The notes beneath the pieces are model-generated. The model was not told the origin of the DNA, ran no database searches, and worked only from the letters and a program-made list of their open reading frames with translations. A stretch of 64,000 bases of DNA from Rhynchonema sp. JSB1_4 (taxonomy: Eukaryota > Nematoda > Chromadorea > Monhysterida > Xyalidae): NCBI GenBank assembly GCA_030248065.1, contig JASAMV010002585.1:1-64000 (forward strand). Direction: 5' to 3'. Of this stretch, positions 26,852 through 38,600 are shown one piece after another. Numbering within the stretch: position 1 is the first letter of the stretch; every line of letters begins with the position of its first letter. The position numbers and the translations under genes are program-made.

Positions 26852-28541
26852 TTGGTGTTATGTTTTGTGTGCAAGTGCTGTCTGCCCTCAACCTCCTTTG
26901 TGGTGACATGATTCGGGATCTATCTTTGCCATGTAGTGTGAGGCACCTGATTAACGGCAGACTGGGCTCAAAATTTTCGTCATTGCTACAAACGGTTTCA
27001 TTAACCTGCCTACATAAATAGGATGGACTGTACAATGTTTCGAAGCTATCGATACTGTTCAGTGTTGTTTTGCTCCATGCGTGTCCTGTTTTAAGGTGCA
27101 CTGTGTCTGTAGATTGTCCTCAAGAAGTTTTTTGAAAAGTGTTTTATGTTATGAAAATTGTGTCATCTCTGTTTATGTACCAAGATTTCTGATATAGTCC
27201 CGGATGATGTGATAAAACTAGATTGTTACTGGAGAATTGTTTTCTACTGCATTATGTGCTTCTCTAAATTGTGACCTGTCCAAATCAAGGACATTAGTAA
27301 TCCTGTTCGACCCAAATTCACTTGTGACGAGATCTTTGTTACCATTTTCGTACACTTGTTTTTTGTGCGCCTGATTTCTGGAGATTTATTCCTTTTTCTG
27401 TTTTTACTGTTTTGATATCTGTGCACTTGACTTTTCTATTCTTGCGATGTTGTATCGATGATTGTTTTTCTTCCGATATTGAACTTTTTCGCATAGTACC
27501 CCTTGCATCACTTGGTAGCTTGATCACTCACCACGGGCTCCTACTGTTTTTCTTTGCTCTTCAAAAGTTTTTTTTTTGTAAAATTGCATGTGTATAATTT
27601 GGGTCAACCAAAGTATTGTATCTGGTGGTTTTGTATTGTTTGATACTCACTATTATTATAACATGTCAATTGTACATACAAAGTAAGTCATGGCTTAAAA
27701 TTTATCGAATTCCAAACATTTTTGCATCGGTTGTGTCTGTTCCGTTTCGTTTGATTTTAAGAATTTTTTGTTTTTGTTATCATGTCAATTATCAAGCGAA
27801 GAGTGCTTTCTGTCAGAATTCTATGTCTTGCTGTACACACTGGGCGGTTCAGAAAGACTGCCTGTGCTTGACCTTGGAGAGAACTTTTATTGAGATCGCT
27901 GCTTGATATTTCATGTTTGGAACTTTCTGTGCTCTCTTTTGACAGAAATGACCGATTTAGTATGTGTGCAGCAACTGTGTTTTTTATCATTGTTTCTTTG
28001 CAGGTATACAGTGTGTGACACTTACCCAACTCGGTTCTGTTCCAAGACCTGTTTTATTGCACCTGTAATTGTATTGTTCTGAAAAGAGATACAAAGTGAA
28101 AACACAGAATGAGATTCTTTGACGGACGAAATTTTACGTGACACAAAAATAATAACACACACTGAAAACAGCCAACCATTTGGAAACTCGTGCTTTCAGA
28201 AATATAAGGTCAACAGGGACGGTATTTTTCGGTTTTCTTGTGCTTCCGTGAAGTAGGAGCAGACACGCTACTTGAGTTGACAATGTCAAGCACGCATGCC
28301 ACCTATTTCAGAGATGCAAGTTGTTCACTCAACATTCTTTGTTTAATTGTTCAATTTTGGGCGTGGTTTTGTGCGCAAACTTGGTGGCCTTCCAAACTGC
28401 TTTCAAATGTGTGCTAGCTACATTTATAATAAAAGAACACTTGAAAACCAGAAAAGGTTGATAAAATTGCACAATGTCACTTGTACGAAGCATTTAAAGG
28501 AAGTAAACACAATTTACAAACTCAAAATCATACAAGAAAAC
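26852..28541. other. Intergenic, 3' of PAM
   Basis: The sequence is T-rich and no exon with conserved content is visible. It should hold the PAM 3' untranslated region and the promoter of the next plus-strand gene. The inverted repeat ends somewhere at or beyond 26980. Confidence 0.5.
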
Positions 28542-31443
28542 ATGAATTTGTTTCTGATAATCTCAGCGCTGATTTTACTCTGGTGCACCCATGTGTGCAG
28601 CTATGCTGATCAATCAAGAAGACCGTTGATGTTTCACAGAAGACGATTGCACATGGCTCGGCCTGGTGTGCCCCCACCCTATCGCTACATTGAACGGGTG
28701 AAACGCACATTCAAAGAGGTTTGTTGTTGCATTCTCCAACAAATGGGGCCCGGCAGGAGCTGGTCAATTTGGGCACGAACTGATACAGTAGTTCACTTTC
28801 AGGATTAGGCTTAGCTTAGGCTGCACTCACCCCTATTAACATATTTAGTGTAAGCCTACCTAAGCCTAACAATAAGTGTTGGCCTAAGCCTAACTCTGAT
28901 AGAAAACCTCTGGTCAGGCCCCAATTGTTGATTGTGCAGCCTGCCCAGTTTGTGGCGACGTAATCCGTCTCTCCAGGCATATCCGATTACTAAAATAATT
29001 TCACCCTGTTTAACTATAGTGAGGCCCACCCATTGTGTGTGACTGATTCAAAAAATCCGCATATGAGAATACGGGAACAACTTTCGCGCTGTTCTAGAGT
29101 TCTGGTGCCAATTGACGTCGAAACAGCATTACACTTTAAAACAGTCACGTCACCAAAGCAGATCCAATCACAAAGTTCGCTGTCAGTCACATTACCTAAT
29201 CTTGGTCCGTTCCAGATGCCCAGCACCGAGTTGGCTCATGTTTCCCCTGTCACCAGCCCAAAACGGCCAGCCCCATTGTTCACCAAACTGCGTTCCACAC
29301 GCAATGTCAATAGTGTTCGCATTGAAAACGATGTGCTCGAGAATCACGGACACAAACTCAGGTAATACAGTCTGTCCTCGATAACATACTGACGAGTAAC
29401 ATAATCGACGAGCAGACCCAGTGTTTATTTTCGCGCGCGCGTACTTACAGTTTGCCCGGTTTACTCACAGGCACAACTCAGAGAAAATATTCACCAGTGG
29501 ATCGGGAGATTAACGGCAGATTATGGACCATAGAATCGTTCAAAAATAGTCGCATAATGCATAGGCAGTACTGTGCATAATCGCAGACTGCAACTACGGC
29601 ATCGCACCGGCATCGACCAACAAGTCGACTTTATCTATCGTCGAGCACCGAGTTTGAACCGAACGCAGCAGAAAATCACCGTCGTTGTCGAATCGAATGG
29701 CACCAATGGTAAGTTTGGCATTTAATTTTGTCTAGTAAGTCCGGTAAATATTTCGCAAAACTTTGCCCTGTCACCATGCGAAGAATAATGACGATTAGTT
29801 TGCTTTGAAGATCACACTTTCGGTCACGCACGATCACTACAAAATGCTTCACAATAAAGGCGTTGTAAAGAGAGACACCGCATCGACGAAAATGGCGCAA
29901 ACATTGAAAAAGACAAAGTTTTTTCATTGAGGTGACCAATGGGCATTCGTGGACGAACATCAATCAGCAGCATGGATGCTGTACGTTGCTGAACAATTGG
30001 CGTTGAATCCAAACGGACCAGACCAAAATAAGGACCTACCGGACTCAGGCAGGGACCGACAACGACAATTTCCTGCTCAGGTCAGGACCGATCGCGACTC
30101 GGACCAGGTCCCGTCCGGATATACTCAAACCGACAGGGGTGGCTTTTATGTTCAGCCGCCCTCCGCGTCCACGCCGGGGACTACGGTAGGCTACAGTAAC
30201 CCGAATGTGGGTTACGATCGTGGTACTAGCAGTTACACAACGACACCGACAACTACTCAAGGCTACCATGAAACATCGCCCAATAATTATTACACTGATG
30301 CCCCGACCAAAACAACAACTTTGGTGTACCAAACCCCGAGTTACACCAGCACCCAAGCACCTTATGGGACCAGTTCGACCACCATTCCCACAACAACAAC
30401 AGCTTATCTACCACGAACTACCGTGACCCAAGATCCGTATGGAGTACCGTCTCCAACAAATACCATACCACCAAATACGCCAGGTTACGGTAGCCCTCTG
30501 AGTCCCACCGCAAGCAGTTACGATACCGTTACAATAATCCCGGAGTCGACGCCGGGGCCACGTCCTCCTACGAATGAATACAATGTTGCACCAAACGGAG
30601 GCTATCACGGTGTCGCTGTGTTACCTCCAATTCCTCATAATTCACGGGGTCATTACAGCCCCTATGCAAAACGCAGCGATAATGGCCGAATATTCGGACC
30701 GCCTATCAGACCTGGTTAGTTCGAATTACTTGGCCATTTTCGCTTTTTAATTTCCGGTCTAAATGACTTTTTAAATTATACGTCTTCCTTGAAGAATGGT
30801 ATCAAACTGGTAATCGGTCAGATTCGAATGGGTGGTGAACATCATCGGCTGGTCCTGTGATATTGAAAATACCGGTAATATCATACCTGCGTAGGAATTA
30901 CGTATGAAACAGTGCTATCATTAGCAAAGATATAAGGCCACCGCAAGACTTTGGCCGATCATGAAGATTGATAAGCCAGTCGCTTCAGACCAAATTCACA
31001 ACGTCCAAAATTTCCATCGCGCCCGTCGTGTCGTCCCGCCGTCAGCTTCCGAACGACAAGACAGAATAGCACACAATCTGGGTGGGTGGTTTTCGCCTTC
31101 CCTTGTTCTTTCATTTTTATTTGCGTGTCCCTAACAGTCCACCCACTCACTTGACGATCGCCACAGACGCTTTTTCGCATGACTGAATGCAGTAAGCAAG
31201 ACATAAAAGGCTATAGATTGGGCATCAAACTGTCGGCAACCACATAAATTCAACACAACATATAGTGTTATCGTCACACAAAGCGGCTGCACGGTCTTTG
31301 AAACATCAGGTACCCAATCGTCGTGGTATCCGTGGTCTGTATGGGGCCCATGCAATCAACACAAACAACAGATGCGCTTCAGACGCTGTCGCCCTGGGCA
31401 GAAGTGTGAGGGAAGCAAAGTGGAACGACAATCATGTGCTTGA
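28542..31443 (+). CDS. Secreted Thr/Pro/Tyr-rich protein with a C-terminal thrombospondin type-1 repeat
   Basis: Five exons in frame: 28542-28718, 29216-29361, 29587-29708, 29968-30714 (or from 29971), 31310-31443, giving about 441 residues. Residues 1-22 are a clear signal peptide. A basic region follows, with RR, RRR and KR sites but no family I recognise. Exon 4 encodes a low-complexity stretch rich in Thr, Pro, Ser and Tyr, likely O-glycosylated and disordered. The last exon reads as a short thrombospondin type-1 repeat: WYPWSVWGPC, then R-F-R-R-C, C-E-G and a final C, matching the family pattern WSxWGxC...RxRxC...C...C. The protein ends right after that domain. Exon 4 ends at a GTTAGT donor that also contains an in-frame TAG, so an unspliced form would stop at 30719. 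A matrix or mucus-type extracellular role is plausible but inferred. Confidence 0.8.
28800..28905. repeat. Interspersed CCTAAG/TTAGGC-type repeat in intron 1
   Basis: Repeated 'gcctaagcctaac' and 'ttaggctta' units on both sides of a 'cccctattaa' core. The order of motifs matches the reverse complement of the interior of the MITE at 43844-44051, so this is a related, degraded copy. It lies in the first intron of the TSP1-repeat gene. A shorter piece of the same type occurs at about 40168-40232. Confidence 0.6.
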
Positions 31444-31823
31444 AGAAATATGGAATTTCAGATCTTAATTTTCATAATCTGTTGCTCTACTATAACGAAT
31501 GTATCTGCTTTTCAACTACGCACAAACGTTTTAGTTTTCAAAAATACTTTGCACATGGAGCCTTGCTGTCAATTGGTGGAGGTATACTGCATTTCATTCT
31601 TTATTTCATTCATTGTTTCGGTTCATTAAAGGAACTGGTGATAAAAGTGCATTTCTAAAATTTCTACGGCTAATAAACACGGAATGACTGAATCTATGTT
31701 AATCTGTACACCAATGCAATCTCAAAAAAATGATGAACAAACATCAGACAGAGTAAACAATTATAATACATACAGCACCTGTACACAAAATGCATGGTAA
31801 AAATTATGATGTCTAGATTTGGA

Positions 31824-34800
31824 TCATCGTAGCAAATAAAATAAGCTGCACAGGCAAATCAAAAAAGTCATAGTACTACAACACCGCCTGTGCATAGGTG
31901 CCCTTTTCGACTGTCCCAAAAGCAAACATTCGTCCAGCATTTCTTGCGGTATCATGTCGAGCGATCGGTCCTTGAGCACTTTTGGTTCGCTGCAGTAATT
32001 GTCGCGTAGCAAATTGGTGGGCAGGGTTTTCCTGCGAGTAGGGATATTAAATATTGAAAAATGTCAACCAATAGATTATTAATGTTGGGCCTATAAGGCA
32101 GGTTTTTGAGAAACTGTGAAAATCCAAGAACTTCGCCTCGTCCTTGCCCGCTGGTTTCAACTGCTTTGTGCTATGTTCTCAATTTTGAACGTTCTCCAGC
32201 AAACGACAATGGTTGACAAAGTCAAGTCTCGTCAGTGTCAAGGCACCAGCAACGACTGCTTGAGAACAGGAGCCTCAAGAGACCGAACTTTTCCCTGTGA
32301 GAAAAGCCCCTTATGTGTTATGACAAAAAGCAAAATGAAAAGTTAGGCCCCGGCCTAAAACCGAAATCCAAACCTGAACGCAACAACCCAACCTGAATTC
32401 AGGTGCGAGCATCCACAGATTCTTACAGCTGCAGTCGAGTCGATTGTGCACGAACTGCACTTTGTTCTTGTCCTCAACAGGGACAAAATCGAAAAAGTTT
32501 CTCTCGACCCGTTGAATGTCGTTGTTTCGTACGATCAACTTGCCAACGTTTCGAATGCCAACGAACGCCTTGCGCTTCAACTTTTGAATATCACAGTCTG
32601 CAAATAAATCAAGTAAAGTACATAATTGTTTCTTCAGTCAGTTTGGTCAGTCAAACTTGAGAATCAGAATGGTTATAGCACTCAAAAATAGCCGGTGGAG
32701 TTTACCTATGAGAATATACTCATTCCTGAATTAATATACCTACCCTTAGTGTCAGTCACCAGGTGGATGGACGTCACCATAAACAGCGCATGAGCACTGC
32801 CTTTGAGACACGTAATTTTAATCCAGAAAATTCCAACGAACCAATTATCTGAATTTCCTCCACCACAAACATGCCACTGAACGCATTCGGATGCACGATG
32901 CCGAGGTTTGACTTTTTGATGAGAATCGTCGACACATACCGTAATCCTTTGAATGTCAACGGCTGGACACCGCCGGTTCTGGCAGCTTGCCAACGCGAAA
33001 TGTGCAGATGGTGGAGTTGCGTGAAGTTATCGAATGCCTATATGCGGATGAAACATCAGCTGACTGGTCAGAGCGTTTGTGAACCAAAGAAAATCAGTTT
33101 CCGACCTGCGGCTGAATGGTTTGCAGATTTGGCGGGAAATTTAAACGCTGCAGATTGTACATGCCCGAAAAAGCGTGTTTGTGCACCATTCGGATTGGGT
33201 TCTGACCGAAGTAGATCTCGCGGATACCACGTGTGTCCGAAAACACATAACCTTCTAGGTCCGAGATACTGTTGTCGCCTGGAATTTGAAATGGCCGAGG
33301 CTGAGTGCTCTTGGAACTACTACCTTGCACCGGTGGTGACCTAGTCTGCCGCTTAGTTTGCACCGAAATGTCGAAACGGGCGCCGCTGACTTATGACATA
33401 TTTCCTTTGAAGCAAGCACAGTTCGGGCCTGATACATCAAAACTATTGGATGAGTTTGCGACTCACGATGTCTCATCCGTCTTGCTCACAAATTTTCAGA
33501 TCGTAACTTTCGTTGCTGACATAGGGTATCTGCATGTACGACACAATCGTATCAGAAGGTGATTTTGAGTATGTTTTCTGCACATAACGTATCCAGGAAA
33601 CCGCTGTCTCCTGCATCATGCAGCAAACAAATGAGTGGGTAACACACAATGGGCATGTGGCCTTGAAGTATCAGGCAAACCGGTGTCCTGTGATTGTTTG
33701 CACACTGAACAAAAACATGTAATTGCCGTCTCAATCGATTACGCGTGGATTTAATCCAAAATTTATAGCATTAGCTACGACCTGAAACATAGCGAGCAAG
33801 AAGATATACTCTTGAAACACTCTGTATTTTATTGACACAATAAAAAGGGTTGTCAGTGACGTACCCAAGTAAATAGACAACGATCCGTCAGCATGGATGC
33901 CGCCGAGTGCACCCTCGGTAAGTTTGGTTAGACGCGGATTTTGGCGGATTGCAAGCACCTGCAAATTGTGAATGAACGAAAACAAGTCATGAAAATTGTC
34001 TGAAGAAGGATACTGTTCTATCGCCAACAGAATGACACACCCAAAAATGACAAGTTGGTGTGGTGTCCGTGTCATAATAAACAAGCATAAAAAGGACAGA
34101 TTTGTGCCATGTAGCGCAAAACAGAAGCGAGTTGTATGACGAGCGCCTGCTCGTTCACAAACTATGTAAGTGGTGCACAGTATCATTGCCCCATTTAGAG
34201 GAAGTGTCCCTGATCGTGGAGTCCCAAACCTACCCTGAGTTCATTCAGTCCCCTAAACGTGAACGGCTCGATCTTTGTCAGAGATTTGTGATCGGTGAGA
34301 ATCAATTTGCTCAGATTACGATATCGCCTGAATTGATTGGGATTCAGCTGGGTGAACGGACATGAGGATACGGTCAGTTCGCGCAGATTGATGGGCAGAA
34401 GTTGGGGTACGTCACGCACTTCACTGTTGCACGTGCAGTCGGCCTGCAAATGGGATATGCGTGTTGGCCATCAAATGTGAGATTAGAAATGGCGGTACGG
34501 CGACCCGGACGGAATCCATGTATACTCTGGCAATTCTTTTGGGAGAAACTTTTCAACCGCGTTGCCTGATCCGTCAAGCTCATCATGCGTGCACTGGCTA
34601 CGAAAGTCACGTGACCGCTACAGCCAGTGCACGCGTCATGCGCTTTACGGATCAGGCAACGCGTTTGAAAAGTTTCTCCCAAAAGAATTGTCAGAGTATA
34701 CCTGTAAGCAGCGGTTATATGTAGGCCAGTTTACAGCATTTTTTGAAACATTGACCTAACCAGCGATCAGTACAGTGATGGTGTGCCAACCCATAAACAA

Positions 34801-35069
34801 TCCATGAGCATGATAAATAGCGCTGTGCCCTGGTAAACGCCAGGTCCAAACCGCCACCCGGTGCGGGCTGTTCTATAGTACGGTTGTAAGCTAAAATTCT
34901 GCACAGATCATCGTACAAAATCACCCGTACCCGAGCACAGCAACAAACCCACATTATAATCATCGAAGCACATGCATCCAATGGGGCATTCCACCCTAAT
35001 TGCCTTTGCCGGTTCCACCCGTAGTGGTGCACAGGACAACGCCAACACCAGCACCAGAAACGGCGGCAT
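31824..35069 (-). CDS. Extracellular leucine-rich repeat protein, probably GPI-anchored
   Basis: Seven exons, read right to left: 34917-35069, 34234-34443, 33865-33958, 33106-33278, 32842-33037, 32393-32597, 31824-32031; 412 residues, all junctions in frame. Residues 1-23 form a signal peptide (MPPFLVLVLALSC...). An LRRNT cap follows with CPIGCMC and two later cysteines. About nine leucine-rich repeats of 22-27 residues follow, with Lx(x)L strand motifs and the insect-like 'AFxGxxxL' spacing (HAFSGMYNLQ, NAFSGMFVVE, KAFVGIRNVG). An LRRCT cap has NRLDCSC plus two distal cysteines. The last 20 residues are hydrophobic (STMTFLICLCSLFYLL) with a single residue after them, typical of a GPI-anchor signal rather than a membrane helix with a tail. 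Such proteins usually act in adhesion or neural guidance. The exact orthologue is not recognised. Confidence 0.86.
34520..34701. mobile_element. Near-perfect palindromic MITE in LRR-gene intron 1
   Basis: A 182-bp hairpin: the left half starts gtatactctggcaattc and the right half is its reverse complement, with few mismatches across about 85-bp arms and almost no loop (centre about 34611). It contains cacgtgac/gtcacgtg and cgcgttgcctgatc motifs. The ends carry TATA/TA, compatible with TA target duplication (Tc1/mariner type), but the exact boundary is uncertain. Confidence 0.75.
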
Positions 35070-35281
35070 AGCTGCGATTACGATCGTTATTATTTTTCAC
35101 ATTGTGTTATTTTGGGGTTTTCACTGATGTATACCTTTGGAAGTTACTTAGTAACTCCTGCTATTTTTTGTTGATTCTGCAATGCAATTTTTTCAGAGGT
35201 TCTCCATATTGAAAACGAGCATTTACCAAAAAAAACGGCAAAAAAAGAGGTGAGAGAGAATGAAAAACGTTTTTGGCTAAC

Positions 35282-35644
35282 CTAATGTTCTGACAGCAAA
35301 TCACAAAAAACCTCAGCTGTGGGCGCCAATGGCTGAGAAACAACAAAACCGTAGCTTATTCCAAGTGAGTCCTTGAGTTTTAGCACCTGTTTCATTTGAT
35401 GGATACTCTGACACAAGGTTGGAAAATCAATCGCACATTGTGAGAGTTGACACACGATGTCAATAGAGCGAACAGAAAGTTGTAAATTTCTGGTGGTTTG
35501 TGCCACGGGGAGTTTTTTGCACAAAAAGGATAAGATGACCAAGTTTTTGTTCAAACTGTTATCCTGTTCGCTTGGTATATGTAGAATCATACAGTCTGGT
35601 CCAGAGCTAACTGTGTTACGTTTCAGCGCGTGAAATGATGCCAT
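35282..35644 (-). CDS. Hypothetical single-exon protein, 120 aa
   Basis: One uninterrupted frame from an ATG (complement of 35642-35644) to TAG (complement of 35282-35284). The composition looks protein-like: mixed hydrophobic and polar residues and short amphipathic helices, such as the stretch containing CAIDFPTLCQSIHQMKQVLKLK. There is no signal peptide, membrane segment or motif I recognise. An in-frame ATG four codons upstream is an alternative start. It could be an exon of a larger gene, since a GTTAGC donor-like sequence directly follows the stop. It lies just upstream of the LRR gene on the same strand. Protein-coding status is uncertain. Confidence 0.35.
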   Translation of the reverse strand: MASFHALKRNTVSSGPDCMILHIPSEQDNSLNKNLVILSFLCKKLPVAQTTRNLQLSVRSIDIVCQLSQCAIDFPTLCQSIHQMKQVLKLKDSLGISYGFVVSQPLAPTAEVFCDLLSEH

Positions 35645-38600
35645 CGTTTGACACAATTTTTATCTCAAAAATCAGATTTTGTTATCTTATCAATTAGAAA
35701 AACAAAAGCCCCTCACAGCATTAAAAACAAGGAGAGAAGAGAACAGCAAATAAAACTGTACCAAATTCCGGAAAAGAAATCGAATCAAACCAGTAAACAT
35801 CTAAACAGGAAATGTAAGCAAGCGAAACAAGCTCTTTCTGACACATAACAGACTGCTTACATACTTTAGACTCACTGACAGTAAACGTCACCACAAAAGC
35901 GTCAGTTGAAACCAAAGGTAGATCGAGTAGAAAGAGGTAACCCTAAAGTACTAAACCAACTTTTGTGCGGCTGGGCCGCAACCACAAAAGAACCGATTTG
36001 GAGGTTTCGTTCCCTTGGGGATCTGTAGAAATGCGCCGAAGTATACTCAACTTTGAAAATAATGATTTTCGAAAGCGCAGTCTGTGTCGTATAAAGTGAA
36101 CAGCGGGCTGTATAACACGTACAGTAGGGGGTGACAGCTGCTGTCTGCATTGTTTGAAAGTTCGAATCTAAGGGTGTGAAACTGAGACAAGATATGGTGA
36201 AGCACAAGATTTTTTCCACGCTTGTGTCAGGCAAGTGAGGCCAAGGCTGAAAAATGGTCCTTTCATGTCACAGAGTAACTAAAAAATGCCCAGGTTCCTT
36301 ATTATGACCGTAGTGGCCAAAAAGTTCCAACTAAGGTTACGCAATGTATAATGCCGCGCCTGGGAAGCCCAAAAGCAGCCCAAGCAGGAAAGTGCGCCAA
36401 GAGCACAATAATGACCTGCGAAGTGAAGTTGGGCTTTTTATTGTTATGCGCGGTTGGTGCTTGTGTTTATAAGTGACCAACTAAACGTGAATAAAGCATT
36501 CTTGAGTAAGTAGTCCGAATTCAGAGCGAGTTTCCACTACTATATCCAGTTCAGGTTCACCTAAACAACTGCAGTGGACGGACTTTGGTTGTGACTTCAA
36601 AGGTAAATGATTTAATCACAGCCCGTGCTGCACTGATTACCTCCGAGGAAAATGCGAAAATTATTTGAAGCACTTTACTCTTATCCACATAAAAACAACT
36701 GTTTACTCGAAAGCCACTCATTATGTTACAGCAGAGCAGCCAGCAATAGGCATTCCACTTTATTTTGATGTGTTTGCCTTACGAGCTGTCGTAATGGAGC
36801 CAAACGAGTTTTTTTGTAATCTTCGAATAGGTGTCACACAACACAAAGTTTCTCGAAACCCAAATGTATGTACTGTACTTCAAAAGTTTCAGATCGTCTT
36901 GTTTGGGTGGCTTAGTGGTTATTTCTAGCGTGTACATTTTTATTCAATATATGAACATGTAAACCTTTCATTTCACTTTCATTTGTGGTTTGGCACCAAA
37001 CATAAAGAAGACAGAGCGTATTTTAACTTTGGCCAGCCATACATACTTATATGTAGGTGAGCTACCGAACAGACAAGCCAAGCCAAAAACGCTCCCGGGC
37101 ACCGGGCCAGGCACCGAAAACATCCAAGTGCCGGAATTAAAATTTGATCGCATGCTTGGTAAATTATGGTAAACACTCTGGGGCTTTTGCCATCGGGCTC
37201 TAAAGAGAGCAGCGGATTGTAGATTATTGCTTGGTCCGTAGTTTTAGCACAAAGCGCAGTTTAGTCAGCGCATTTTCTTTTATAGTTGAAATAGCTTATT
37301 TCCGGGAGTCTGAAACTGCTCTTCCTTCTGACAAAGGGATTTCAAGAAATGGGTTCAAAGGATCATGTTACAACGCATAGGATGTCGCGTAAGCATGTGG
37401 ATTGACTTTTCTTTGAGAGAAAACCTCAGAAGTGTCGTAATAAAAGTGCTGACACTGATGTCGTGCTACTCTATGCACCCGTTGAAGTTTTTGTCTATTT
37501 GGACCACAGTAACAAAAGACAGTATACCATCAAACGGAAGACAATTTTTGAGCGGCATAGTGACCATAAGCTGTCATTATCAGGAGCGTTTCAGCGAATG
37601 ATCACAAAACCACCCTGTAACCGAGCAGAGCATGAAAAACTGAAAAAAATGTGGTCAGCAGAGCTTACAAGCCTGCTGTAGACCGGAAAGGAATAGAACC
37701 ACGCGATTATTATGAGCTTTGGCACGCACGCCTCTGCAGAACAGGTTTTTTTCTTTTTTTTGCGATCGGGCTGTTTTTTATTCGAGATACAGTGGTATGC
37801 TTTATGACAGTTTTCCGGATCTGGGTAATGGTTCTGACACGCACGCATTTCAGTTCTAATGTTTAATCGTGGCACCACATGCCATGTGTGGACCGCAGTT
37901 ACCGTCTACCATCTTTATAGTGGCACAATAGGAAATTGTCGTCAAATTGTCATTGACGTTTTCGGTCATGACCAGGCATCACAAAATCATACAGTTTGGA
38001 GATGTGCCAGAGCTAGTGCTAGAGATGGCTATCGATAGAATGCACCATGTCGATTTTGGCAAGGTTGTATTTGTAACTACATATATGTACTGTTGCAAAA
38101 ATTTAACACAAAAAACGACTTGTGAATGAAGTCGTATATGGCAATTTTGTTCTTTCCGAGAGCGAAGGTCATTATAAAGAGGACAGAATGTACAATTCAG
38201 GCAGAACAAACAAATGTGAACTCCGCCATTCCTCAATTGCAATAATAAAACGGTTTTGTTGCCTAAAGCAAACGCGTCAAAGCAGATTGATCCAAAATAA
38301 GAAGCTTGAAGATAAGAAATTATTCGAAGCATTATAGGTATATGTACATAATGTATATATATTGAATTGTGTGATATCGTAATGCTGCACGAGCGCCGAA
38401 GTAATGAAACCATTATATGGCCATTCTGAACAAAAGATAACGCTTTCTGAAAATGTCCTTTGGGGGATCAAGAGGAAATAATCATGTTGAGCTCGCGTTT
38501 GGAGGAGAATGGTTCATGCTAAGTTACAGTGCAGCCCCAATAAATACAATTCTCAGTGACCAATGCGTGCCCGAAAACCAATAAGCTGACTGCTCAAGTG

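Larger units (their letters stand above)
15500..26980. repeat. Right arm of the 27-kb inverted repeat
   Basis: This is the reverse complement of 1 to about 11475. It matches almost base for base from about 15880 to 26980. Further in, from 15880 down to about 15500, the match persists but the left side is shortened by many small deletions. The last paired bases (about 26946-26980) correspond to the very start of the window, so the true outer boundary of the repeat is not visible. Confidence 0.95.

Noticed and set aside
28800..28905. An interstitial telomere made of TTAGGC repeats.
   Set aside because: Units are irregular, interrupted and match the interior of a MITE at 43844-44051, so a transposon remnant explains it better.
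30660..30719. A possible amidated neuropeptide: KR followed by SDNGRIFGPPIRPG and a stop, next to the amidating-enzyme gene.
   Set aside because: The 'stop' lies inside a GTTAGT donor of a kind used often here, and splicing to 31310 gives an in-frame thrombospondin type-1 repeat, a much stronger explanation. Intron retention could still make the short form.
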